This document shows positions 9,692-19,503 of a stretch of DNA of 20,628 nt, piece by piece (the first letter of the stretch is position 1; each line of letters opens with the position of its first letter). Source of the DNA: Mucidula mucida (taxonomy: Eukaryota; Basidiomycota; Agaricomycetes; Agaricales; Physalacriaceae); the NCBI GenBank assembly GCA_015501055.1, contig JADNYV010000597.1, forward strand, positions 1 to 20,628, in the 5' to 3' direction. Both the position numbers and the translations under genes were made by a program. Under the pieces are notes generated by a model that saw only the letters and a program-made list of their open reading frames with translations, was not told the origin of the DNA and did no database searches.

Positions 9692-10034
9692 GTCGATCTA
9701 TCGTCCTGTTTAAACCAAAAGCGAACGGCACTTATCGTCTGCACGCGCGCAGTATCGAACTAGCTCAGTATCTGCCTCGGTAGAAAGAGCGAGCTGAAAT
9801 TGCCCTCTGGGGATGGTAAAAACAAACCAAGATGAAGACCCTTTCCGATCAAGGCGGGATTTGCCGAACACCGCTAAACGCGAACCACCACCATCAACGA
9901 AGCGACGCCAGGTTGAATACGTTGTAGTGTCCGCCGAAGTTCCGAGATCAGCTGCGACAATTACCGTTCTGATAAGAGCATGGCGAGAGCGCGCGTGTCA
10001 GGATGTACTTGCCCTGTCTGCCAGTTCTCACCTG
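9692..10034. promoter_or_regulatory. Shared divergent promoter region, acyltransferase/P450
   Basis: The acyltransferase start (9691, minus) and the P450 start (10035, plus) face away from each other across 343 nt. Both promoters must lie here or overlap the 5' leaders, so the two genes are likely co-regulated. No specific factor site was recognised. An open frame runs into the P450 from 9813, but its residues are basic and low in coding character, and the P450 membrane anchor follows the ATG at 10035. Confidence 0.5.
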
Positions 10035-12089
10035 ATGTCCAATACTGAATCGCACATCCTCAGCTTGATATATTCAGCTCTATTCCTGTTCATTCTGTGG
10101 ACAATCACCTCGATATACCAGCGAAATCGGCAATTTTCGAAGATTCCTTCCTTAGGCTCTTCGTCCTGGCTGATATCATACTATACTGCTGTTAAATTCC
10201 TCCTCAATTCTTCAGACGGTATTAAGGTCGGGTATACACAGGTGAGGGAGGGTCTTTCATTATATGCATTCCAAATGAACAATTGGCATAGTTCAAAGAT
10301 CATGTCTTCAGGATCCCAGAGTTGACGCGTTGGACTCTGGTCGTAACCGGAAAACTTGTTCCAGAGCTCGAACGGATTGGCTCGAAAACTGTTTCACTAC
10401 CTTTAGCTATTCATGAAGTCAGTGCTATTTTGTGCCAGGGTATTCAGGATGTTGAAGAGCCGATCGTGTAGCTTCTTCGTGTAGACTACACCCTGGGATC
10501 TACAGCGACGTAAGCATTCTCCTTTCATTCGTTGTTTTGCTCACTGTTTTTTTTCTAGAACGAATCCATATCATATCCCACTTGTCTCCCGCCTTACCCG
10601 TAATCTTGATCCCCTATATCCTGAGATTTACGACGAGCTAGTCACGGCCATTCTCGAAGGATCCCCATTACCAGAAGATCATGAAGGTAACGGGAGAAGT
10701 CTTTAAACTCTCTTAAAGACACTCAATCATCACGCGTAGGTTGGCATGTGACGAACGCGTCCGACGCCATCACTCGCATCGTGTGCCGTTCGGGTAATCG
10801 CGTCCTCGTCGGGTTGCCTCTTTGTAAGAACAGCCTCACTTATAGAGAACAAACGGGCTAATGCTCTCTAGGTCGCAATGATGAATTTCTCAAACTCAGC
10901 ACTGAGTTCGGCGAAGAAGTCTTCAAAACAGCCATCTTGTTGAATGCAGTCCCGTCTTTTCTACGGCCGTAAGTCTACAAAGAAATACTGTCTGGCTTCA
11001 ATAACCCGGTCTGCTAGATTGGCCTTTAGATGCTTGAGCAGCATTCCTTCCGCGGTTGACAAAGTCGTTGCCCATCTCTCTCCGATAATTGAAGAGAGAA
11101 AGTTTAACCGACAGGAGCACGGCTCGAAATACGACGGAGCACCTGTACGTGTATTTCCTTGTTGGCCCAAGTTACTACAAGTCTTGAATTGCTTAGAACG
11201 ACTTTCTCTGTTGGCTGATGGATAACGCTACGGGTGAAGATGCTACTAACATTGCACTAGCCCGCAGGATCCTTGTACTCAACTTTGCATCTCTACACAC
11301 GACCGCTCTTGTGGGCTTTCGTTCCTCTACACATCATACAATAGTATTTATATCTGTCCAGGCTCTTACTCATGCGCTTTATCATGCTGCCGCTCATCCT
11401 GACTACGCTGCTGCCCTCCGCACCGAAGTTGATTCAATCGTGGAATCCCATGGATGGAGTCGCACGGCTCTTGCTAATATGCACAGGTTGGATAGCTTCT
11501 TGCGAGAATCGATGCGATACACCGGTCTAGGCAGTTGTGCGTTGCGACTTCCCCAGCCATTCTGGAAAGCTAATGTCAAGCAGTATCTATGAATCGCGTC
11601 GCGTTACAACCTTTCCAATTCTCGGACGGTACCAAGGTCCCGAAAGGTGCCTACTTGATGGTATCTGGGATGGCTGCTCATCTTGATCCTGAAAACTACT
11701 CGGATCCCAGCACATTCGATCCTTGGCGCTTCATTTCGAACGAGGGCAAAGGCTCAAGTAAGCCCTCGATAGTTCTCTCAGACCAAGATTCTGACGAGTA
11801 CTGTGCCAGCTACATTGACAGAGCTTAGTCCGACTTTTCTCCCATTCGGGCTAGGTGCTCACTCATCCATGCTCTGTCTGTCAGAATACAATGCTCATAT
11901 CTTTCAGGTGCCCATGCCTGCCCAGGTCGTCACTTTGCCGCATGCGAAATGAAAACGGCCCTTGCGTATATCGTTCAGAATTACGACTTGAAGTTCGAAG
12001 GTGGCGCTCGCCCGAAGGACAAATGGTTTGGTATCCACTGTCTGCCTGATCCAAAGGCCAAGGTCATGTTTCGGAAGCGCCAAATGTAG
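10035..12089 (+). CDS. Cytochrome P450 monooxygenase, CYP512-like
   Basis: Predicted to oxidise the triterpene skeleton at the ER, with NADPH-P450 reductase as electron donor. Twelve exons (10035-10241, 10292-10417, 10472-10509, 10559-10686, 10740-10823, 10872-10968, 11018-11144, 11197-11310, 11362-11533, 11584-11757, 11822-11854, 11908-12089) give 493 residues in an unbroken frame. An N-terminal membrane helix (ILSLIYSALFLFILW) precedes IPSLGSSSWLISYY. The I-helix reads NFASLHTTALALTHAL (HTT at 303-305, with His where most P450s have an acidic residue). ExxR is E356-S-M-R359, the PERF-like motif is FDPWRF, and the haem loop is FGLGAHACPG with the Cys ligand at 438. The overall pattern resembles the CYP512 family of mushroom triterpenoid pathways; that subfamily call is from memory. 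A TAG at 10469 lies inside the third-exon acceptor (intron 10418-10471) and is spliced out. Introns are 48-64 nt. Confidence 0.9.
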
Positions 12090-12449
12090 ACTAAGATAAG
12101 GCATGTATACACTCGACACGCTTGCTATATATTTTCTTCAAGACATCGCCGAATGTATCGTGTCCGTCGGGTACGGGGTCTGTCTGTGCTAGTTGCGTGT
12201 TGATACGTAGATGTATTGTAGAGATACTTAGCATGATTCACGGAATGCACTCCAGGTCAAGAAAACTCGAAGCCCTCAGCCACTGCCGATGTCCGACTCG
12301 AACTCATTCAATCATAGAAATCCTTGACATTATTGATTACGAAAACATGAACTACAGAAAGTGCTATACTTATGTGGCCGAGGTAAACTGTTAGTAGAGT
12401 TCATCATCGAGGATCCCGACGCTTAGTGTACTAACTAAACCCACCGATA
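12090..12449. other. 3' flank of the P450, no intact gene
   Basis: This is AT-richer sequence between the P450 stop and the P450 relic. D-Y-E-N-M-N-Y around 12336-12356 faintly recalls the DPENYSDP block of the P450 and may be part of the relic, but the match is too short to claim. Nothing else was seen. Confidence 0.35.
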
Positions 12450-12695
12450 GCGCTTAGTACGAATTTCTCCCATTGGGACTAGGTGTACGACGGTCCACTC
12501 GTCATTTGGCATGATACGAAAATGCTAGAATATGAGTCTAGCTTCTTGCGCCTTAAAATCACACTCGCCGTAATAGTGCATGATTATATCTGCACTGAAA
12601 TTAATGGTCGGACCCAACGGTTGGTGTCTTGGCCTTTCGGAGAATTCGAAGCTCCTGAGATAAGCAGTCCACGAACCGAGGTCAGTGACTCCTGA
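12450..12695 (+). pseudogene. Relic of the 3' exons of a second P450
   Basis: Bases 12452-12485 match exon 11 of the intact P450 and its splice edges (11823-11857) at about 30 of 35 positions by eye, including an AG just before it and CTAGGTG at the donor. They encode FLPLGLG against FLPFGLG. Downstream, L-K-I-T-L-A-V-I-V-H-D-Y (about 12553-12590) parallels M-K-T-A-L-A-Y-I-V-Q-N-Y in the last exon. A degraded stretch near 12500-12525 lines up with R-H-F-A-A-C-E. The haem-ligand Cys and several codons are lost, and no upstream P450 exons can be traced. It is therefore a remnant of a duplicated, related P450 rather than a gene. Confidence 0.6.
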
Positions 12696-12959
12696 CAGTT
12701 AGTGTATTGTATTCTCAATGAATCGGTGAACAACACATGCTTCATGTCCGTCGTATACGGTCCTACTATAGACCATCGAGCTTCATCACGCCTGTCGACT
12801 ATGTAGTATCCAGGAACACAGTGACAATGTTCATATGGTCTAAATCAGGAGCTGAACGTTGAATTCGCATCAGCGAAAAGTTCAAGTTCAGGTTCAAAGA
12901 ATTTCAGAGCGCACAAGTTGATGCCCACAATTCTATTCAGTCTAAGGAGTGGACATACT
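12696..12959. other. 3' flank between P450 relic and glycosyltransferase 1
   Basis: No gene or repeat was recognised. The stretch is expected to hold the 3' untranslated region of the minus-strand glycosyltransferase. Confidence 0.35.
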
Positions 12960-14712
12960 CTATACAAATTGCAAGAACTGTTCGACTTGTGTAGCCGAGA
13001 TGCCACCTTTGGCCCAAGCGTCATCGAGTTCCTTCTTCAACTTATCGGCGACAGCAAACTTCTCAGCGCGCTCCTTCTCGTCAAAGAAAGCCTTCGTAAA
13101 AACCCGTTTCGCCTCGTCGACGACCGCATCCATGGTCCCAACCGGCGTCCGACCGTTACTCTTCCTCTTTTGCAAGCCCAGCGCACCAGCTCGGACTTGT
13201 TCCAATTCATAACCGCACTTCAACACCTGCTCAACGAGGATAGCAAGCAGGGGTTGATCGTATTGCAACGGCCAACCGATTATCGGTACGCCGGCGGAAA
13301 GACTCTCCTTCGTACTCGTGAAACCACAGTGTGAAAGGAACCAGCCCGTGGCTTCGTGCGACAGGACGTATTGTTGGGGAGCCCATTCTATCACCAAGCC
13401 TAGTCCGGATTGAGTGATGCGGTCGGAGATCTCCGTTGGCAACGGAGCAGCGTGGGCTGGATGAGCGAGCACCTAAGACTCAAGAGGACTGTATTAGAAC
13501 CGGATGGCATTATTATCGGAGCGACTCACAAACGGAATGCCCAAATCTAGTATCACGTTCATGATGACATGGAACTTCTCTGGCGTATCGTGGGTCGTCA
13601 AAGAGCCAAACCCAATCTAAACAACACGTTCGTGAGTTGAGAGAGACGGGCCACCATCATAGGTCTACTCACGTAAAGCACGGAGCAAGCGCCTTTCTTT
13701 TCAAGCCACTGATCTAAGAATTGTGTGATTTCCTGATTGACGGAAGTGTTATTAATAGGCCTATTGTTGTCACCGCAAGTGAATAATTCGCGCCCGCGAG
13801 TCTTCAGGCAGGAACGCAGGAAAGCCGCCTGTTGGGACTCGAGAACCTCCGAAGTTCCACCAAGCATAGCGTCGGATATTTTCCACATTTGGGTGCTCTT
13901 GGCCGCCAGGACGTGAATAGGGAAGGGTGGCGCCGATGTGATTGGCTGCGGGAAAAGCTCGTTGCCGCTAATTGTCGGGAAACCATGAATAGGAAGCTCC
14001 TTGTTCTGAATAGCCTGTCAGGCGGTTTCGCATACAAGCGAGATTATCAAGTACGAACCTGATCGTAAGAAGCCATGGCCATGAAGTCGAAGTTGAAGAG
14101 CTCATCGATGTCGTCACCCCAGCGGTGAAAGTTATTCCACAAGGCGGTCAGAGGGCCAGGATACCAGAAGACGATCTTCACAGGTTGTTTGGAAAGATTC
14201 CGAACAATAGTACCCGTGTCGTACGTTCCCATCTAAGTCAAGTGTCAGAATCGATAGTCGCGTTCTCCCGAGCGAATTCAGGACTTACCTCACCCAGGAA
14301 CACATCCGGAGCAATAGCGCTTTCAGCCAAGATCTTTGCGTAGACTTCTTTGAACTCGGCCTCGATAGCGTCCCCGTCGAACATGGGCGCTTTGCTCAAG
14401 GTATAGAATCTCAAAGAATGAGTCAGGACAGTACTCAATCAGCCACGCCGTGTTTGACCTACTGGACGTTGGAACTGTCCTTGCCTTCAAGATCAAGGGC
14501 GAGCTGGGCCTTGACCTTGTCGATTTGCATAAGCTTCGCGTCGAAAACCATGGTCACACGTATGTCAGGTTCAGCCATAATCAAACGCGAAATGAACGCG
14601 ATTTGAGGGCGTAGGTGACCTGCACAACGATTAGAACACGCCATTGACTTGGGAACGGAGCTGAGTGCTTACCCCATAAGCCGTAGGTGAAAGCAACAAT
14701 GTGATGAGGCAT
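12960..14712 (-). CDS. UDP-glycosyltransferase 1 (GT1-like)
   Basis: Transfers a sugar from a UDP-sugar to an acceptor, here presumably a triterpenoid hydroxyl or acid; probably cytosolic. Seven exons (14673-14712, 14463-14619, 14289-14409, 14059-14232, 13673-14005, 13530-13616, 12960-13472) give 474 residues without interruption. The start MPHHIVAFTYGLWGHLRPQ carries the usual N-terminal catalytic His and GH-x-x-P motif. IGFGSLTT opens the C-terminal domain. The donor-binding PSPG-like box runs from W334 (WAPQQYVLSHEATGWFLSHC) through GFTSTKESLSAGVP to YDQ at about 377. The closing Asp-Gln is common in glucose-using members. The acceptor of exon 5 could be 8 or 9 nt upstream of the one chosen (14006), which would change only a few residues. 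It is divergent from glycosyltransferase 2 and shares its intron positions. Family confidence is high; the acceptor is inferred from context. Confidence 0.9.
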
Positions 14713-15202
14713 TTTCCTAGGAGTGTTTTTCTTGTCTAGACTTCGCTTGACTTGAGAAAATCGTAATCAAGAGTCCCGACGTTTTGGCGATTTATACGCT
14801 CGAGATTTGATGTATTAATTCCACCGGGCTGTGGCATAGGCATTTCGAGAGTCTGTAAAGTCTCGAGTTGCAAGGGTTCCGAGCTCCTCGCGTGGTATAG
14901 CTTGAATCGCATCGCAAGCGAACTTGACGAAGTGGTTTGGGACAAGAGGAGAAACCTCCGACATTTTGATAGCTGCCATACGGGGTTCGGGGAATTTCCA
15001 ATTCCTCCCTCCATGGCCGGCGCACGTTTGAATCGAAAGCGGTTCATTCCTACCTACCCTTGGTTCAGTTCTGTGATTCGGGTCTAATGGTATGTTCAAC
15101 GTTCAAACATGTCCCAGTGCTTGTCGTAATAAGCACAACGCAAATAGCTGCTCTCCGCACTATTAAATCGTGCCTTTGAATGCATCGGAGACCTCAGCAA
15201 TC
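14713..15202. promoter_or_regulatory. Shared divergent promoter region of the two glycosyltransferases
   Basis: The starts at 14712 (minus) and 15203 (plus) are 490 nt apart and divergent, so both promoters lie here. Minus-strand frames of 77-103 codons cover 14736-15099, and one (14815-15099, containing CDAIQAIPREELGTLATRDF) has some coding look. It has no recognisable domain and may be a relic. No regulator site was identified. Confidence 0.45.
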
Positions 15203-17128
15203 ATGCAGCATATCCACGCTGTCCGTCTGGTCACCGTTCCTTGCACAGATTGGGGCAAGTGGACGTTGTTTTTCACCTTGAGCGCTCGAATTTACATTCA
15301 ACGTCTCGATAGGACACACGCGCCCGCTTCTAGCATTTATTCCTCGGCTCCTTAGATATGATCCACTCGTATCGGTCAGCCTCATCCTAGCCTCGCGCGT
15401 CGCGCCCCAGTGTCGCGTTGAATTGGATCGCCACATCCGTGATCAAAAACTCAGCGACGAGGACGCCGCCCGTGTCCAGTAATTAAATCAATCCGCACGC
15501 CCTGTACTCATGTCTGATCTACGCGTAGGATCATGGAGATAAACTGCTATATGGTGGGAGGCATGGAAGCGGACTTTGGAGCGCCACTAAACCAAGCGTT
15601 TGAAAATCTGACGAGCTCACCGGATACACATCCCCATGTGCTCCTTCTCGATGTGAGCCACAAAGTGGTGCATGTTGTGACATCTATCTGAAGTCAACAG
15701 TTCCAAGTTCATATGTTCGCCTCTGTGGCGCGGTCAATGGCAACAAGGCCTCTTCGAATCGTGACTTGGCATCCCATCAGTATGGCGTTCATGGGCAGTG
15801 AACCGATCGCATCCATTGCCAAAATCGGGGGAGTTGCGTTCTCCGAAGGCGTCAAGACCGACGCTCTTAACAAAAATATTCCGGTCGAGGATGCTGCGTT
15901 TGAGGTTCGTCCGTCTATCATATTGCAGAATATAATTATATTGAACGAACTCGTAGACCTTTATTAGCATGTTCAGTGGCGCTGTGCAGCAACCTCCGGG
16001 TCTGCCTGTTCTCTCTGATTATGAATCGTATCCGCAAGAGGTGCCGCACAACTCACCGTCACGAGTTATTTGAGCTAATGTCGATACCTCAGCCTCCCTT
16101 CAAGTTCAAGCCTGCGATGGATAGAATGGTTTCTTTCCTCCAGGCATTCGAAGAATGCGACGCGCTGGTAACATCTTCTTCGCGTTCAGTCGAAGGCGCT
16201 GCGTTTGAGTGGATCGAGGCTTGGCTCAGCAAGTCGAAGGCTCCAGTTTTCGGCGTCGGCCCTCTTCTTCCAGCAATCGACGAATCGGCTTCGCAACCTT
16301 CGAAACTAGGACATTTCTTGGACCACATTCAGGCTGAACGTGGCGCTCAAACATTGTTATTTGTATGGAGAATTGATGTTGATCTATGTCTCGATACTGA
16401 CTTTTGTTCCAGATATCCTTCGGCTCCACTTTCTATCCTGAGCAACCAGACAAGCTTTACTCGTTCTTGAGTGCTGTTGTCGAACTCGACATACCTTTCG
16501 TTCGTTCTCTCGCTTATGGGTCATGCTAGAAACTAATTTTGCGCAGGTTCTCGTTCACCCCGCAACAGCCAGTGTTTTGCCTGAGAGTATCAGCTCAGCT
16601 AGAAATGGCTTTATTAGCCCATGGGTAGACCAGCCTTACGTTCTGTCCCATCCTGCCGTTGGCGCATTTCTTTCTCATTGCGGTCTCAACGGTTCTCTAG
16701 AGGGATTGGCTGCTGGCGTTCCCTTCATCACATGGCCGCTCTGTGCTGACCAGCCGATCCTCTCTATTCTCGTTACTCAAGTCCTTGGATGCGGTATCGA
16801 GCTCGACGAGGTTAGGAGGGGATACGGTCTCAAGCATCGCTTGAGCACAGGCTCGACACCCTACAGTGCTGCTTTTGTCCAGGACGAAATTCTTTTGTTG
16901 ACACCGGAAAATGCAACAAAGGCGAACGAGACACCAACACTTCAGCTTGAAGAAATCAAGAAAGAGGCACATGGTGTACTTCGTTCGATGTTCCTAGGTG
17001 ACGAAAGAGACAAGTATAGGGCTGCTGCGCGCAAAGTTGCTTCAAGCTTGGGTTCGTCGTGGGAGGACGGTGGTGTGGCGCTTACGGATGCTTTGGCGTT
17101 TATCTCGTACCTCCACCATGTCGTCTAA
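15203..17128 (+). CDS. UDP-glycosyltransferase 2 (GT1-like)
   Basis: A second sugar transferase, probably acting on the same triterpenoid scaffold. Eight exons (15203-15254, 15313-15478, 15529-15652, 15701-15904, 15990-16040, 16093-16362, 16413-16499, 16547-17128) give 511 residues without interruption. The first intron is GC-AG, and removing it creates TVPCTDWGHTRPLLAF, the expected N-terminal motif. ISFGSTFYPEQPDKLY opens the C-terminal half. The PSPG-like box runs from W344 (WVDQPYVLSHPAVGAFLSHC) through GLNGSLEGLAAGVP to ADQ at about 387. It reads E-G where glycosyltransferase 1 and most relatives read E-S. About 30 extra residues follow the box (LTPENATKANETPTLQLEE) compared with glycosyltransferase 1. 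In-frame GTG at 15170 and out-of-frame ATG at 15180 were passed over for the ATG at 15203. Confidence 0.88.
15255..15312 (+). other. GC-AG intron in glycosyltransferase 2
   Basis: The donor is G|GCAAGT and the acceptor CGATAG|GA. Splicing joins TGG-G to GA-CAC and gives Trp-Gly-His-Thr-Arg-Pro. Without it the frame reads a few residues of different sequence and stops at 15353. The matching intron of glycosyltransferase 1, at the same codon and phase, has G|GTAAGC. GCAAGT is the standard form of the minor GC-AG class. Confidence 0.75.
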
Positions 17129-17254
17129 GCCATGAATTAGAATATTAGAATTTAGTCTCACAAGCGTGGCGTTGATGCCGAATCCGGCATGGGGGTATGG
17201 TGTACAGCCACTGCCTCTGAACCTTGTTCAAAAACTGTGCAGCTCTTCGGAGAG

Positions 17255-18988
17255 ATGCAGGCCAACACCTCTAACCCTCTGTTTGCTTCTTCTCTCCACC
17301 ATGTTCAATGTATGTTACACTACAGCCCTCTGCTGGATTATTGACGCAGTAAATGCAAATCAGCTTCTTTATATGACAGTAAACGGCGCTACCTTCAGCA
17401 GCTCCCCCCGCCTCAGGTTATCGAAATATGCCTGCTGTTCGAGCTGCACGTCCCACTCTACGTGAAAAACTGGGTCTGGCCAGAGCATGTCAAGACCGGT
17501 GTTCCCGATGCCCAACAAGGTCAGCCGTCGCCCGAGGGCACACCTCAGAAAAATGAGAAAGAAACTGAACCGGTCATGGATGCTTTGGTTCAACCTTCTC
17601 AAGATGCCTCCAAGACAGATTCCAATGAAACCAGGACAACAGAAAAAGACAAGGGGACGCCGAGCAAGGAAGGCGACGCAGCTACATCGGACCCGAGGCC
17701 ACCAGAGAAGGAGAACGACAATCCCACAGCGACACCTACTTCCTCAACATCGACGGCGACGACGACAGTGTCGACGCCTACCGCCACACCAGTACCGATT
17801 CCGCCAGCACCAGTGCCGCTACCAAGGCCCATCAATGGGGCGCTGTCAGTGGTACCCAGTTATCCTCACCAGCCTTATGGATACCAGTCGTACCCGCATG
17901 CATCATACTACCCTCATGTCTGGTCTCATTATCCTCATATGCCCTACGCGATGCCACATCCACCGCCTTCAACCGCTTCCACATCATATCAGCCACCAGC
18001 GTATTCTACCGCGCCGACATTCACGACTACCCCTGCTGCACCACCTTCACAATCTCTTCCCGACCCTCCACCCGTGCATCTACGCGACGATGAATTGCCC
18101 AGCTACGAGGATATGATAGCTGAGGCCCTTATTGACTCTGGCGATACTGATGGGGTCGCTCCAAAAGACATCTACGCGTGGATGCAGACGCACTACCCCG
18201 TCCAATCGAATTTTCGGCCTTCGGCTAGTCAGGCGCTTCAAAAGGCGTATAAAAGAGGGCGTTTTGAGAAGAACAACACAGGAAAGTATCGTATGAATCC
18301 GCATTACACTGGCAATAGCGTAAGTACGAAACCATTTTCGACGCATCTAACATTAATATTATCGATTTAGTCAATAACACGAAAACCAACGCGTCGGCCT
18401 CAGACAGTCGCGCCTCAGCCGCCGATGATCACTCCTCAACAATCGCGATCATCGCCATTTACCAGAGCTCCGCTCAGCCGTACTACGAAGCCAACATTTG
18501 CTGGACTTGGACAGTTTGGGCCCGGTATACAACCACCTTATGGTGTACCAGCTCCTCCCCCACCACCAAGGCTCATCCCAGAGCCTGAGAGCGCCAACGA
18601 CATCGGAGATGCATATGAAGCAGCACAACACATTCTCAAAACGATCAACTTTGGAGAAGGTCTGCTGAACCTGAAGTCTCCGGAACATGATTCGAAGGAG
18701 GACACAGAGCAAGGGGACAAGGAGTGGGAAGATGGGATACGTGCACAGTTACAGGCACAGCTTGCTTTACTCGCTGCTCAGCTGCAGGAGTATGCACAAG
18801 AGCGAGATGCAGAGGAGGCGGCACTCCAGGCAGCAGCACAACGACGCCCACCGTTGCCTCCACCGGTATCTCAACCTCCACGACAGGTTCAGCCTGCGCG
18901 TTTAGTAGCAGTTCCGCCTGTCGCCGCTATGGATGTAGATGATGACGAGGATGAGGATGATGACATGGACGAAGTTGTCATTCCTTAG
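17255..18988 (+). CDS. Linker-histone (H15) domain protein, proline-rich
   Basis: Probably a nuclear chromatin-associated protein. From K (17381) the frame starts KRRYLQQLPPPQVIEICLLF and runs to 18319, where a GTAAGT intron (18320-18370) leads to the last exon (18371-18988, TAG). A winged-helix H15 domain lies at about 18098-18307: LPSYEDMIAEALIDSGD, then GVAPKDIYAWM, ASQALQKAYKRGRF and NTGKYRM. It sits between a long Pro/Thr/Ser/Tyr-rich low-complexity region and a tail with proline runs, a Gln/Ala-rich probable coiled coil (18739-18846) and an acidic end (DVDDDEDEDDD). The first exon is unsure. ATG at 17255 spliced with a GTTACA donor at 17314 to the acceptor at 17379 keeps frame, but the better-looking donor at 17310 does not. 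A short exon beginning at 17350 is also possible. It is much longer than a true histone H1 and is probably outside the pathway. Confidence 0.7.
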
Positions 18989-19503
18989 TCTGCTGAGTGC
19001 GATTATCTCCATAGTGTCTGGAACTATGTCGTTCGCGTACCTCTCCTAAAGTTACACGACCTCTAGACCTCCGCCATCGACCCCGAACTGTCCATTGATG
19101 CGTTCTTTTACGGCCTATGTAGGTCATTTGGCCTGGTACCCGCGGTTTTCGCGTCAATATCGATGCCATCACGATAAATCCGAGCATCATTCGCGCGAAG
19201 GGGCCAGCTTGAACCACACTCCGTTATTGTTTTCCCCTTGATAGCAATCTCCGCTCCATAAGCAATTCATACATGTTTTGTGTAGAAGCCAGATGGGAGT
19301 AGATCAATACGAGTATTGTGCCTCAACGCGTCAATAAAGTAAGACACGTAGATCGACGTACAACGGCCCTGGGCTGGCGCTTTAAAAGTAGGGTACAAGA
19401 CAATAAATATGTTGACAGTAGTACATGTGAAAAATAACAAGCGACGCGTCAATCCATCCCATCCAGAGGAAAAAGTAAAGTAAAGTAGCATGTCCTTGTG
19501 TGA
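18989..19503. other. Convergent intergenic region
   Basis: This is the space between the ends of the H15 protein gene (plus) and the FKBP gene (minus). No coding frame with domain character was found. It is expected to hold both 3' ends. Confidence 0.45.

Noticed and set aside
7508..9768. 8-mer TAGCTCAG upstream of both the cyclase (7508-7515) and the acyltransferase/P450 region (9761-9768) as a shared regulator site
   Set aside because: One 8-base match in about 1.3 kb of non-coding DNA is close to chance, and it was not seen upstream of the glycosyltransferases.
10469..10471. In-frame TAG in the P450, first read as a nonsense mutation
   Set aside because: An intron 10418-10471 (GTCAGT...GTGTAG) removes it and gives L-P-L-A-I-H-E-L-L-R-V-D-Y-T-L-G with the spacing normal for the family. 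The TAG is the acceptor.
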